Assembly (NCBI GenBank): GCA_026388185.1
Contig: JAPLKG010000011.1
Location: forward strand, 124,001 to 188,000
Length of the DNA: 64,000 bases
Reading direction: 5' to 3'
Origin: Candidatus Eisenbacteria bacterium
GTDB lineage: Bacteria; Eisenbacteria; RBG-16-71-46; JAFGJU01
Part shown: piece by piece, positions 7,925 to 16,855 of the stretch
Numbering within the stretch: position 1 is the stretch's first letter
Layout: each line of letters opens with the position of its first letter
Notes under the pieces: generated by a model
What the model saw: only the letters and a program-made list of their open reading frames with translations
Told to the model about the DNA's origin: nothing
Databases searched by the model: none
Program-made: the position numbers and the translations under genes

Positions 7925-8776
7925 CTAGCGATGCGCCACCTTCTCCTCGCTCATTGCTTCTGCAGCCATGGAAACGAAGGGAATCGAAGTCCTCTTGCCC
8001 GTCTCGTCTATTTCTACCAATTGGCCTTCCATGCGATCCCTCTTGTCGTAGAGAAGCTCTGAACCGCCGGCGAAGTCTTCGCACGTGGCTTTCGCGAACC
8101 CTTCCGCCTTGTTGGCCTCGATCAGCACGACGAACTCAGGGTTTTCGGACGTGCCTCTGTGGGCGACAAAGGCCTCCTTACCGCCGTGGACGAGCGCGCA
8201 ACTGGCGATCGTGTGTGCAGCAAGCTTCACCATTGTGAGGAACTTGAGCTCGCCGTATTTTCTTCTGTACGCGCTTGCCTGGAGGGTATCGAGCCTGAAG
8301 GTTCTCGCAGAAAATTCCTCCCCTGCGGCCATTCTTCGCCCCATCTCCTTGGACAGCGCGGTCGGACCGGGAAGCTTCGTGAGCGGGTTCGCCGGAGCCT
8401 GTTTTCTTCTTCTTTGAACGACGCTCTCCACGGTTGATTCGAGAATGACAGGATCCACGGGTCGGTGCAGACACGCGTCCGCCCAGGAATTGAAGGCCAG
8501 AATCTGGTGCGACTTCGACTCACAAGTGAGGAGTATCAGCGCCGGCACCTCTGCCTGGCCCTTTTTCTCGCGCAGTCTCTGACAGATCTCCTGGCCTTTG
8601 CCTTCGGAGAGCTCCTCCGAAAGCACCACGACGTCAGGGGTCTCTCTCTCGATCTCCGCAATTGCGTCGTCAAGAGTTGAGACCGCCCTGACGGAATATT
8701 CGCCCGAAGAAAAGGTCTCTATCACAACTGCGGAAAACTCAGGATCGCTCTCGGCGACGAGTATGGAAGTTCTCAC
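7925..8776 (-). CDS. Degenerate receiver plus degenerate GGDEF-like protein
   Basis: A 283-residue protein, convergent with the NtrC-like gene. Residues 1-120 follow a receiver fold (ILVAESDPEF, PDVVVLS, ADACLHRPVDP), but the phospho-accepting Asp is Ser (S53) and the conserved Lys is Arg, so it should not be phosphorylated in the usual way. Residues about 128-270 begin with NPLTKLPGPTALSKEM, like the start of GGDEF domains (DPLTGLPNR), but no GGDEF active-site motif follows. It is therefore probably a non-catalytic sensor, scaffold or decoy in the surrounding signalling cluster. The receiver reading is firmer than the GGDEF one. Confidence 0.75.
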   Translation of the reverse strand: MRTSILVAESDPEFSAVVIETFSSGEYSVRAVSTLDDAIAEIERETPDVVVLSEELSEGKGQEICQRLREKKGQAEVPALILLTCESKSHQILAFNSWADACLHRPVDPVILESTVESVVQRRRKQAPANPLTKLPGPTALSKEMGRRMAAGEEFSARTFRLDTLQASAYRRKYGELKFLTMVKLAAHTIASCALVHGGKEAFVAHRGTSENPEFVVLIEANKAEGFAKATCEDFAGGSELLYDKRDRMEGQLVEIDETGKRTSIPFVSMAAEAMSEEKVAHR

Positions 8777-9089
8777 GATTGCCCCATCCTTTCTTTGGGC
8801 TGTTGCCCCAGGCTTCTACCCCTATATATCGAACATTTCGCGGCGAACCTTGAGTAGTGACAAAAGTTGCGCCAGCGAGACCGCCAGGCATACAAATTTT
8901 GCCCACCGTGAAGCCACAAAGAGGCCAGTTTCAGCCGTGTACGCGATTCTGCCGCGCCCCGTGCGCCCCCGTCGGGCCCCGAAACAGCCGTAACTCATTG
9001 CAAAAGCTATAGATTCGCAGTGGGTGGCACGCAAGTTGCTCTGATTTCGAGACGAGACTTTTTGATTCCAAGCAATTGAAAGGACAACC
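8777..9089. other. Divergent intergenic region, 313 bp
   Basis: This lies between the degenerate receiver gene (minus) and the lone receiver (plus). No ORF, promoter of the form seen elsewhere in the window, or strong hairpin was found. A TATATA on the minus strand near 8823-8828 lacks a matching -35. Both genes presumably have promoters here that I cannot place. Confidence 0.4.
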
Positions 9090-9530
9090 ATGCCGCAGAA
9101 ACGCCCGGCGAAGAAAGTAGTTATCGTAGAGGACCAGAGTGCAACTGCCTGGGCGCTTGCGGAAAGCCTCACTGAAGACGGATACGAGACCCTGACCGCC
9201 GGGAGCTCGGAAGAGGCCCTGGAGCTCGACCTCGAGCACTGCGACGTGCTCATCACCGACCTCAGGCTTCCTGGAATGAACGGCATCGAACTCATGTCCA
9301 GGATGAAAAGGACCAGGAGGGCGGTGCCCTCAATACTGATCACGGCCTACAGCTCGCCGGACGTCTTGGCCAGCGCAAAGAGGGCAGGCGCAATCGGCTG
9401 TTTCTCGAAGCCATTCAACGTTGAAGACATCAAGGAATGCTTGAAGAAGGCCCTGAAGGGGCCCAGACGAAAGCAGGCCGGACGCCGGAGGAATTTGTCC
9501 TCGGCGCCCGGCCGGGTTAAAGGAGCGTGA
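9090..9530 (+). CDS. Single-domain response regulator
   Basis: A 146-residue receiver with a complete acidic pocket: E14/D15 (VIVEDQ), phospho-Asp D57 (LITDLRLPG), Thr85 and Lys107 (CFSKPF). A basic tail (about 125-146: RRKQAGRRRN) follows the receiver and has no recognisable output domain. The GTGA overlap with the sigma-factor gene shows translational coupling, so this receiver may control the sigma factor or its antagonist by partner switching. Confidence 0.9.
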   Translation: MPQKRPAKKVVIVEDQSATAWALAESLTEDGYETLTAGSSEEALELDLEHCDVLITDLRLPGMNGIELMSRMKRTRRAVPSILITAYSSPDVLASAKRAGAIGCFSKPFNVEDIKECLKKALKGPRRKQAGRRRNLSSAPGRVKGA

Positions 9531-10297
9531 CGTCCGTGCGCGCACACAAATGCACAAGCTTCCCCAAACGTACCGGCCCCGGTTGGTACGACCGCCAAGC
9601 GAAGCTCGTGGAACAGTATCTACCTCTTGTAAAGTGTGCCGTTGACAGGATCAAGTTCAAACTCCCGAAGACGATCGATGAAGAGGACCTCACAAATGCA
9701 GCCGTCATAGGTTTGATGGACGCTCTCAAGAAGTATGACACGGGAAAGAAGACGAAATTTGAGACCTACGCCATGTGGCGCATAAAAGGGGCCATCCTTG
9801 ATGAGCTCCGGTCTCTGGATTGGGCCTCCAGGAGTGCAAGGCGGAAAGCGAGGGACATGCAGAAGCAAGTGCAGGTCCTTGAACAGAAGCTCGGAAGGAC
9901 TGTGAGTGACGCAGAGGTGGGAGAGAGCATGAGCCTTAGCTCAAAGGACATAACCAGGGCGGGGGAGACGATGAGGGGTAGGATTGTTCTTTCCATCGAT
10001 CAGCCGGTGCACCTGGACGGGGAGGCGGGTCGAGTCGAACTCTGCGAAGTCATCCAGGATCCGCAGGCGGTGGACATGCTTCAAGTAGTGGAGAAAGAAG
10101 AATCGAGCCACATGATGCTACAGTGCGTCAATAAGCTTCCGGAGCAGGAGAAACTGGTCATCGCCCTGTACTACTACGAGGAACTCACGCTCAAGCAGAT
10201 AGGGCAGGTCCTGGGCATCTCCGAGTCGAGGGTCTCTCAGGTACACACGAAGGCCATCTCGAGGCTCAGGCCAAGAGTTACAAAGGTCCTGGTGTAA
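9527..10297 (+). CDS. FliA/WhiG-type alternative sigma factor (sigma-28 family)
   Basis: A 256-residue group 3 sigma factor. Region 2 is clear (EQYLPLVKCAVDRI, EEDLTNAAVIGLMDALKKYD, FETYAMWRIKGAILDELRSLDW). Region 3 lies at about residues 90-150. Region 4 carries the -35-binding helix-turn-helix (LTLKQIGQVLGISESRVSQVHTKAISRLR). This pattern is that of FliA and WhiG, which drive flagellar or developmental genes. The start is GTG in a GTGA overlap with the receiver gene. There are no flagellar genes here, so the regulon is unknown; the FlgM-like protein at 1754 is a possible antagonist. Confidence 0.9.
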   Translation: MTSVRAHKCTSFPKRTGPGWYDRQAKLVEQYLPLVKCAVDRIKFKLPKTIDEEDLTNAAVIGLMDALKKYDTGKKTKFETYAMWRIKGAILDELRSLDWASRSARRKARDMQKQVQVLEQKLGRTVSDAEVGESMSLSSKDITRAGETMRGRIVLSIDQPVHLDGEAGRVELCEVIQDPQAVDMLQVVEKEESSHMMLQCVNKLPEQEKLVIALYYYEELTLKQIGQVLGISESRVSQVHTKAISRLRPRVTKVLV

Positions 10298-10318
10298 GGA
10301 CCGGGGTAGGGGACCGGC

Positions 10319-11047
10319 ATGAGAAAGAGTGAGAGCAGGGCCAAGTTCATGAGGGCGAGCACGCTCCTCGTGGACGCGCTCCACGACAAGGGCCTCGTGT
10401 CCTTGAAGACGGCGAGGGTGCTTCACCGTTCGCTGGCGAAGGGCGTGGCCAGGAAGCCCGAAGGCTTCTCCCTGGTCTTCTCGGCTCACCTGTGCAACAG
10501 GGTGGCCCGACTCATTGCGGACAACTCTACGCGCGAGCACGACAAGCGCGACAAAGAGATAGCGAGCCTTGCGGCAATTTCGAAGATTGTCTCTTCCCCC
10601 ACGGGAGAAGAGAGAGTCTTGGAGAAGTGCCTTACTCTTCTGCGGGACCTCATTCCTTTCCAGAACGGCGCCCTCTTCATCCTCAACGAAGGCAACGCGA
10701 AACTAGAACTGGAGGCGGCGCTCGGTTTTCCGCAAGACCTGATCGAGCGCGTGCAGTTCGATCTGGGGCAGGGCCTCTCGGCCTGGGCCGCGAGAGAGAA
10801 GAAGCCGGTCCTGGTGCGGGAGCTGACCAGACCCGGGAAGGACGGTCTGCCGCCCCTGGGTTCCTTCCTGGCAGTCCCTATCATTGCGGGCACGCGTTCC
10901 CTCGGCGTGATAACGATGGGGCATTCGCAGCCCGGAGCCTTCGTAAGCGACCACAAGAGAATTCTTCAGCTTTTCTGCACACTAATCTCCGGATCCGTCC
11001 TTTCCCTGATAGCAGAGAGAACAAGAGAGCCAATCGCCGTTGCGTGA
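10319..11047 (+). CDS. GAF-domain protein
   Basis: A 242-residue soluble protein. The first about 75 residues are helical and basic with no recognised family. A GAF domain spans about 85-232 (EKCLTLLRDLIPFQNGALFILNE, GQGLSAWAAREKKPVLV, SFLAVPIIAGTRSLGVITMGH), the type that binds small ligands such as cyclic nucleotides or haem. It follows the sigma factor by 21 bp with a purine-rich ribosome site, so it is probably in that operon. There is no kinase, cyclase or DNA-binding output, so it may be a ligand-responsive adaptor. Confidence 0.8.
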   Translation: MRKSESRAKFMRASTLLVDALHDKGLVSLKTARVLHRSLAKGVARKPEGFSLVFSAHLCNRVARLIADNSTREHDKRDKEIASLAAISKIVSSPTGEERVLEKCLTLLRDLIPFQNGALFILNEGNAKLELEAALGFPQDLIERVQFDLGQGLSAWAAREKKPVLVRELTRPGKDGLPPLGSFLAVPIIAGTRSLGVITMGHSQPGAFVSDHKRILQLFCTLISGSVLSLIAERTREPIAVA

Positions 11048-11455
11048 GGCGCACAGCCAGATCCATAAAGTCTGAGTTCTCACAGGAAAGCCACGCGAGG
11101 CCAGACCGCATGCACGGTTTGATGCGGGGAGCCTGGAGACCGGGTATGGCTACCGGGACTTAGGGCCCATGCGAAAGTAGACGGGAATAGTCACACGGAA
11201 CCTGTAGCGACGACTCCAGGCTGCTATTCCACAGGAACTGGCTATGTGTATCTGGTTGCCTGGACGAAGGGTCGCAGCGTATCCACCTATACTGCAAGCG
11301 GGCATCGCTGGAGCTCAAAGTGTAGGAACCGGTTACGGCCGACCAGTAGAAAGCTGGAGCCGTGATATCTTGCAGAATTCTGTCTGTGTATTGAACTATC
11401 TAGTTTAGTATACTACATGTTAGGCTGCTTCATGTAACTTCTTGGGAGTAGTCAA
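11048..11455. other. 408-bp intergenic region with a possible group II intron 3' relic
   Basis: No gene is evident. At 11091-11160 a hairpin CAGACCG/CGGTTTG (11102-11121) followed by GATGCGGGG resembles the domain V end of bacterial class C group II introns (GCACGGTTTGATG-GGGG form), and a second hairpin with CCGG/CCGG arms follows where domain VI would be. No reverse transcriptase or 5' end is nearby, so it would be a degraded remnant. Base composition turns AT-rich from about 11380, into the next gene. Confidence 0.25.
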
Positions 11456-12370
11456 ATGAGCAATCTCACAAATCCAGAGTTGATTCGATGGATAGCATGC
11501 CCCGTATGTGACGGAGACTTGGCCAATTCCGTTGAATGGCTAAAATGCACTCGTTGCGGTGCAGAGTACAAAGTTAGGCAAGGTATCCCGCTTTTGTACC
11601 CACCCAGCATGAGTATTGACCATTTGCAGGAAGAAGAGAACCTTTCGAGGATGATGAAGTCACAAAGATTGAATCCAAAGGAGCAATTCAGTTCACTTCA
11701 ATGGAATAATTCTAAGCAAGAGTTTTGGAGCATGGTAAGCGCCAATATACAGGCTCCTCCCAAGTTGTTTATCACCATTGGGTGTGGTTATGATTCCAGT
11801 TTTGTCAAGTTTGAACAACAAGGTTACACGTTTGTCAATTTTGATATAGTCTACGATATACTGGATACGCTCCAGAGAGATTGCGGGGCAAAATCATGTG
11901 TTGGTGGAGACGTGAACAAGTTGCCCTTTAAGAAGAACAACTTTGATTATGTTATCTCCATTGATCTCATACACCATGAAAGCGAAAGAGTTTTCACGCT
12001 ATTAGAGTCTTTTCGAAATTTGCTTAAGCCAGGAGGGATTTTGTTTCTGGAGGATCCAAATGCATGGGGAATGTTCCAAATGGCAAAGTCCATATGGCTT
12101 CCAAAGCCAGTATATAGGTCCTTGAGATCAACATACCATTGGTTCAAACGATCTACTCATAGACCAGCCGACTACGAATTTCCCACAAGTGTATGGCGGG
12201 TGAAAGCCATGCTTCAGTGTTTGGGATTCCAAAACATAAGAATCTACCCAAACACAGCGTACCCCTGCATTGGTGAGTGGGGTTTCCGATTTTACAAGCT
12301 ATTCAGCAACTTTGAATTCATACGCAGGTACCACAACTATCACTATATGCTTAGTGCCACCCGACAGTGA
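11456..12370 (+). CDS. SAM-dependent methyltransferase with N-terminal zinc ribbon
   Basis: A 304-residue class I methyltransferase. Residues 14-35 form a Trm112-like zinc ribbon (CPVCDGDL, CTRCGAEY), common in methyltransferases of surface-sugar clusters. The SAM-binding region begins with LFITIGCGYDSSF, followed by FVNFDI and a post-I acidic motif near GDVNKLPF. The pattern YVISIDLIHH suits a methyltransferase type 11. The gene is AT-richer than its neighbours and isolated between intergenic stretches, so it may have been acquired by transfer. Substrate unknown; a sugar or lipid acceptor is likely from context. Confidence 0.85.
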   Translation: MSNLTNPELIRWIACPVCDGDLANSVEWLKCTRCGAEYKVRQGIPLLYPPSMSIDHLQEEENLSRMMKSQRLNPKEQFSSLQWNNSKQEFWSMVSANIQAPPKLFITIGCGYDSSFVKFEQQGYTFVNFDIVYDILDTLQRDCGAKSCVGGDVNKLPFKKNNFDYVISIDLIHHESERVFTLLESFRNLLKPGGILFLEDPNAWGMFQMAKSIWLPKPVYRSLRSTYHWFKRSTHRPADYEFPTSVWRVKAMLQCLGFQNIRIYPNTAYPCIGEWGFRFYKLFSNFEFIRRYHNYHYMLSATRQ

Positions 12371-12502
12371 GATTTTCATGCCATCGTGCATAACCTTGCC
12401 CCCGAAAACTAGTCGAGTTGAGACCTCGAGCTTGGGGTAATTGCCCCCTACCTGAGGAAGATTTCCGCAAGTGTGCGGCTCCGTTTCCAGAATCCTTTCC
12501 GC

Positions 12503-14620
12503 TCAGAAGCAGAACTCGCAGCCGATGTTGGCTGCCCGTGGCACGTTTGTGCGGTAGACGGTGCGGGAGTAATAATCCAGATAGTCAACGCCCGAGATGT
12601 TCTTGTGATTTGTCAGGTTGAGTCCCTCGACGAACAGTCTGGTGTTCTTTCCGAACGGCGCCCAATTCCGTGCAACCCTCAAGTCAAGCCTGAACTGTAC
12701 CGGCAGTCTTGCCGAATTGTCCTCGCCCCACACCGCCGTGTAAACCACCTGGCCGGTCTCGTCCACGACGGGCGTTGAAGTAGCGTCAACCTGAGCTACC
12801 CTGGCCAGGACCGGCGTGTAGGCGAGGCCGCTCCCGCAGAAAACCCGTGTCGTGACTTCGAGGGATGCCGGCAACCTCGCAAAACAGACCGCCTTTCCCA
12901 CCAGGGTCTGGTCCCAGTCAGTGGGTATGCCCATTATGTCCGCCCTGCCCAGAGAGGCCGTGACGTACGCCCAGTAGTCCTGGTTGTCCATGGGGCTGGA
13001 CAGCGTAACGTCAACGGACCGGAGGGAACCCGTGCCTCCTCTTGACTCGGTACCGTATGCGTCCCTTATCACTAAGTCAGAGTAATCCTGCCTGTTCAAG
13101 TCAATTGTGACGGTCGCCGGACCAATCTCTGCGTCGCAACCCACTACCAGGTGGACGGCTCTCTCCGGCTCCGTGTAGGAGCGCACGAGACCGGCCAGCT
13201 TTCCTTCCCTGAAGGTGCCGCTGATCGGGAACCTGAGGTATTGACCGCCGGCGACTCGGAAAGTGAGATTTCCAAAACGTCTCTCGACCGAAGCGCGGAG
13301 CGCCGGCGCGACACTGGAATTGAGAGCGTCGCAACGGGCACCGAAGGTTACCAGGCAACCGGCGAGGTCCTGGCGGTTCTGAGCGAAGAGAGCGTATTTC
13401 CAGTAGCTGAGAGACTCGTCGCTGTGGGCGAGGGAAGTGTCTGCGATGTCATCGCGACCCGTGTTGAACACGGGCATGAAGTCCCATCCCTCGGTACTTG
13501 TGAACTGGCTCACTTCTTCTTTTCGCACCGAAGCCCCGACGTCCACCACGTGCCAGTTCGTTATCTGAAAAGTACTCTTGTGCGTGATGCCGAAAGACTC
13601 TGCCCTGAGGGAGATGTCGGCAGAGAAGTCGCTCAAGGTTCCCGCGTCCCTCCCCATGAGCCCGTCGGTTGCGTCGTATGCCTCGGTGTCAAAGAAATAG
13701 CCGAGGGAGGTGGTGCGGGTCGTCCTGTTTCCCGTTTCCTGAATGGTGAGCTCGTGACGCTTCTTGACAGTTCGGCTCCTCGCCGTCGCGCTGGTGTACC
13801 TGTCGGCGGAGGCCTCGAGCCTCGTGTCCACTCCACCGAGCGCATAGAAGGTTCTGAGAGAGATCTGCCTGGGGCCAAACACTCTCGACACGGAAGACAT
13901 CAGAGAGTAGGAGCCCGGATAGTTCTCGTCGCTGAGAGAGCCGAGGACTTTGTCGTAGAACGAGGATTCGCAGGAGAGCGCGTAGCTATACTCTTGCAAC
14001 GGTCCACTGATGTTGAGACTACTCTTCACGAGATCGAGAGAGAAGTTGCCCGAGACGCTCCGCGCGACCGTACGTTTTGGCTCGATGAGCACGACTCCCG
14101 AGAGCGCGTCTCCGTATTCTACGGGGAAGGCGCCCTTGAGCAGGCGCAACTGGTCAAACTGCCCGTTCGCAATCGAAGACGTTCCGTAGAGGGTGTAAGG
14201 GTAGCAGTCCGAGAATCCGCCGTAGTAGATTGACACCCAATCGGGCAAGCCACCGTTCACACTGGGTCTAACGAAAAGCTCGTCTCTGGATGTGACACCC
14301 GGCAGCGCCGAGATTGTAGCACGCACGGGGTCGGAGAACGTTCCCGGGGTTCGTTCCGCAAGGCGTCTGTCGAGCCTCGTGGCGAACGGTAGCGAGGTGC
14401 TCGCACCCCACACGGTTATGTCGGCGAGAACGTAAGACTTCTCGCTCCGATCCGGACCGAGAAGAGAGTCGGCACTTTCCAACTGAACCGCGCTCTGCCC
14501 GAAGGCGGGCTCCTCCGCCATGACAGCGCCCGGCGGGTAGGGAACACCCTGCACGGCGAGCCAAACGAAGGCAAACGCCAACACAACACGCACGCTGACT
14601 CTCACTCTTACTCTTTTCAT
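12503..14620 (-). CDS. TonB-dependent outer-membrane receptor
   Basis: A 705-residue outer-membrane transporter that would take up a ligand using TonB energy. A signal peptide follows the chosen ATG (residues 1-about 30, basic then hydrophobic). A plug domain spans about 60-190 (PVRATISALPGV, FVRPSVNGGLPDWVSIYYGG, EYGDALSGVVLIEPKRT), and the rest is a beta-barrel ending in Phe. Starting at the GTG at 14710 would put 30 non-signal residues first, so the ATG at 14618-14620 is preferred. No carboxypeptidase-like or STN domain is evident. Neighbours do not reveal the substrate, and TonB/ExbBD are not in the window. Confidence 0.9.
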   Translation of the reverse strand: MKRVRVRVSVRVVLAFAFVWLAVQGVPYPPGAVMAEEPAFGQSAVQLESADSLLGPDRSEKSYVLADITVWGASTSLPFATRLDRRLAERTPGTFSDPVRATISALPGVTSRDELFVRPSVNGGLPDWVSIYYGGFSDCYPYTLYGTSSIANGQFDQLRLLKGAFPVEYGDALSGVVLIEPKRTVARSVSGNFSLDLVKSSLNISGPLQEYSYALSCESSFYDKVLGSLSDENYPGSYSLMSSVSRVFGPRQISLRTFYALGGVDTRLEASADRYTSATARSRTVKKRHELTIQETGNRTTRTTSLGYFFDTEAYDATDGLMGRDAGTLSDFSADISLRAESFGITHKSTFQITNWHVVDVGASVRKEEVSQFTSTEGWDFMPVFNTGRDDIADTSLAHSDESLSYWKYALFAQNRQDLAGCLVTFGARCDALNSSVAPALRASVERRFGNLTFRVAGGQYLRFPISGTFREGKLAGLVRSYTEPERAVHLVVGCDAEIGPATVTIDLNRQDYSDLVIRDAYGTESRGGTGSLRSVDVTLSSPMDNQDYWAYVTASLGRADIMGIPTDWDQTLVGKAVCFARLPASLEVTTRVFCGSGLAYTPVLARVAQVDATSTPVVDETGQVVYTAVWGEDNSARLPVQFRLDLRVARNWAPFGKNTRLFVEGLNLTNHKNISGVDYLDYYSRTVYRTNVPRAANIGCEFCF

Positions 14621-14902
14621 GCCGTCTCGCAACCCCGAGAAAAGACTCGTACTGATCGTGGCAGCGTAGGTTGTTTGGTTATGCGAGCGACCTACCCGGT
14701 GGTGGCTCACTCAGGTGTAAAACCCACGTCTCGAATCTGTCCGCAGGGCACGGGCAGCCGAGCGATTTGTGCAGTTTATTGAAAAGTCAGTGAGCGTGAG
14801 AGTCCGATGGGATCAAAGTCCACTTCCATGGCACGGACTCTCTGGAGGGCGATCCGATAGAAGGATTATATCACATCCGAGGCCGAAGGTGAAGCGAATT
14901 AT
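14621..14902. other. Intergenic region upstream of the TonB receptor
   Basis: This holds the minus-strand start region of the receptor gene. No promoter of the window's usual form, no ORF and no strong hairpin was seen. It ends where the 225-bp direct repeat begins. Confidence 0.4.
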
Positions 14903-15127
14903 GCGGGACACAGGCGTGGTTGTGATTCGGAGGTCTGCCAGTGCGAGTGACTCTAGCCTCTAACGCTATGCAGAGTCTCTTGCTACAGAAATTCCTTTAT
15001 CGATGCCGCGACGTACTGAATGTGCGAATCGTCGAGCTCCGGATACATGGGCAGGGACAGAACTTCGTGAGAGGCCTTGGTTGCTTCCGGGAAGTCCGCC
15101 TCATTGTGCTTGAGATACGCGTACGCC
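14903..15127. repeat. Direct repeat copy 1 (225 bp), partner at 16856-17080
   Basis: This segment matches 16856-17080 over 225 bp with no gaps and about 15 differences (about 93% identity by eye), in the same orientation. In copy 2 it is the 3' end of an intact aminotransferase gene plus 80 bp beyond its stop. In copy 1 only that tail exists. Both ends are sharp: identity stops abruptly at 14903 and 15127. Confidence 0.93.
14983..15127 (-). pseudogene. Relic: C-terminal 47 codons of a DegT-family aminotransferase
   Basis: Minus-strand translation reads AYLKHNEADFPEATKASHEV then LSLPMYPELDD, almost the same as the last residues of the aminotransferase at 16936-18039. Nothing of the rest of the enzyme is present; upstream DNA belongs to the glycosyltransferase gene. 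The third positions differ more than the protein, so the copy is old or was once under selection elsewhere. Confidence 0.85.
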
Positions 15128-16402
15128 GCCAGGGCGCGCATCGGCTCCATCTTTGAATCGGAACACCGGTTCCAGAATGCCGAAGGCATACATGAATATG
15201 GTCGGTATGAGTGCATTAGAGTACCTGGCTATCGACAGCACAGGCAGATGCAGGAACCAGAACGCTAGCACCATTGCCACGATGAAGCCGTGGATCGATC
15301 TCAGCCCATAGCGTCTGATGTTCCTGAATGCGCAGAAGGCGAAGACCGCGAGCAACGGGAGTTGCAGCAACGCAAGGACCATGCTCTTCTTAGGTGTTTC
15401 GCTGAGCATCCAGAAGAGTGCCAGGTTCATGCCCATCTTCTTCACCAGGAACCCGGGATGGCTTCGGTATCTATCCTTGCACATCTTGAGATAAGCGGAG
15501 TCAATCGCGAGTTCTTTGTCTGCGCCCTTCAGCGATTTCGGGACGCTCGCGCGAACCGCTATCTGGTTAGGCGCGTCCGCTTCCCACAAACCGTACATTG
15601 AGAACGGATGCTGTCGGAAGCTGCTCACGACGGTGTCCCCGAACTCCATATTCTGTCCCATCTTGCCTTGCACCGGGACGATTCTGCCGGACAACATATA
15701 GTTTCTCGCCGTCCACGGAAACACTATCAGGGTCGCCAGAAGGCAGGCCGCCGCGAGCATCTTGATTCTTGAAGCATTCCCCTTCACGAGCCACAAAGCT
15801 GCCGGCAAGATCACGGCAAACGGCAGAAATGTCTGTTTGCACAGCGCGGCTATTCCCAGTGTGACTCCGACTAGCAGCGCGCGCCACCACGTTGGTCGAC
15901 GATGGAACGCCATCGCGGCTGTTATGGCCCCGGTAAATAGGAACATGGACAGCGTTTCCACCCAAATCCTGCTGCAGTACCATAACAGGAACGGATGGAC
16001 CGTTGCTAATGCAGCCGCGACAAGTCCGATTGTCCTACCCCAGAAAGCAGACGCCAGCCAGAATAGCATCAGGACGGTCAGCGCGAACAGGAAGCACTGT
16101 GTGAGTTGGACCGAACCCGGCCACCAGCCGTTCGAGATCATCAACGCCACGGCAATTAGCGCCGGGTAGGCAGGTCCTCTATCCAGCGTAGGCACACGGT
16201 CCGGATAGTAGCTGAAGGCATGGTAATGCAATATGCCCTGCGCAATCGGACCAAAGGAATCGGAGTCAACAACGAGGTGTTCGGAAGACGACATTTTGGG
16301 GAACATCAGGAAGACAAAGATGAGTGACGTAATCAGTCCGAGAAGACACAGAAAGTATACAACTGATGCTCTGCCGCTCAAACGAACCAATAGCGCCGTC
16401 AT
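15101..16402 (-). CDS. Polytopic membrane glycosyltransferase (GT39/ArnT-like), 3' end rearranged
   Basis: A 433-residue protein with about ten hydrophobic segments and a first periplasmic loop holding D-S-D-S-F and PDRVPTLDRGPAYP, the pattern of dolichyl/undecaprenyl-phosphate-sugar glycosyltransferases of clan GT-C (GT39, ArnT). It would transfer a lipid-linked sugar at the outer face of the inner membrane. An AAGGAG site precedes the ATG at 16402. The last seven or so codons (VRVSQAQ) lie in the 225-bp repeat and are aminotransferase DNA in another frame, so the natural C-terminus was replaced by a recombination junction at 15127/15128. The catalytic N-terminal part and nearly all helices remain, so it may still work. 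Confidence 0.8.
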   Translation of the reverse strand: MTALLVRLSGRASVVYFLCLLGLITSLIFVFLMFPKMSSSEHLVVDSDSFGPIAQGILHYHAFSYYPDRVPTLDRGPAYPALIAVALMISNGWWPGSVQLTQCFLFALTVLMLFWLASAFWGRTIGLVAAALATVHPFLLWYCSRIWVETLSMFLFTGAITAAMAFHRRPTWWRALLVGVTLGIAALCKQTFLPFAVILPAALWLVKGNASRIKMLAAACLLATLIVFPWTARNYMLSGRIVPVQGKMGQNMEFGDTVVSSFRQHPFSMYGLWEADAPNQIAVRASVPKSLKGADKELAIDSAYLKMCKDRYRSHPGFLVKKMGMNLALFWMLSETPKKSMVLALLQLPLLAVFAFCAFRNIRRYGLRSIHGFIVAMVLAFWFLHLPVLSIARYSNALIPTIFMYAFGILEPVFRFKDGADARPGGVRVSQAQ

Positions 16403-16486
16403 TCGAAGGACACTCCTTGTGTCCGGGATCTCCCAGCCGGATTCGAGAGTCCCTGTTCTGTGATGATTACCTAGCTGAGCTAGTTC

Positions 16487-16516
16487 AATTTACCACAACT
16501 TGCGAAGGCGAGTCAA
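16487..16516 (-). promoter_or_regulatory. Promoter TTGACT-18-TAAATT for the GT39-like gene
   Basis: On the minus strand TTGACT (plus 16511-16516) lies 18 bp from TAAATT (plus 16487-16492). Transcription would begin about 80 bp before the ATG at 16402. The -10 departs from the TA(T/G)C form of the other promoters. Confidence 0.45.
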
Positions 16517-16549
16517 TGATTCCGAGGCCATTCGGCCATGAGACAGCGC

Positions 16550-16855
16550 CTATGTGCCATACCACAGCGAACATTCCTTTGGGCGGCCAAACACGTTCAC
16601 GGCGGCATAGTAGATCCCGAGAGCGGAGACTACGCACACGAAGAGCATCACCGGCAGCCGGTATCTAGGTATCGCGAGGGTGATCGAAGAGGTCAAAGTG
16701 CTGAGTACGAGTATGGCGTAATTCCATGCTAGCTGCCGTGCATGCTTGCGAACGGCGTACAGGCCAATTGCCGCCAGTCCGAGGAGAATGTAGCGCCAAG
16801 CCCCCGTGATGAGCGTTATTCCATAGGAAATCCGATTCCGTGTCAAGATGCTCGC
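16550..16855 (-). pseudogene. Relic: C-terminal part of a second GT-C glycosyltransferase
   Basis: About 100 codons on the minus strand encode three hydrophobic segments and the phrase LAIPRYRLPVMLF, which is typical of the last helices of GT39-type enzymes (compare SIARYSNALIPT in the intact neighbour). The apparent GTG start at 16864 lies inside the 225-bp repeat, so the ORF begins artificially at the repeat boundary. The catalytic N-terminal half is missing. Confidence 0.7.

Noticed and set aside
13151-14233. 360-residue plus-strand ORF opposite the TonB receptor
   Set aside because: The minus strand encodes a complete receptor with plug and barrel; the plus frame has no known motif.
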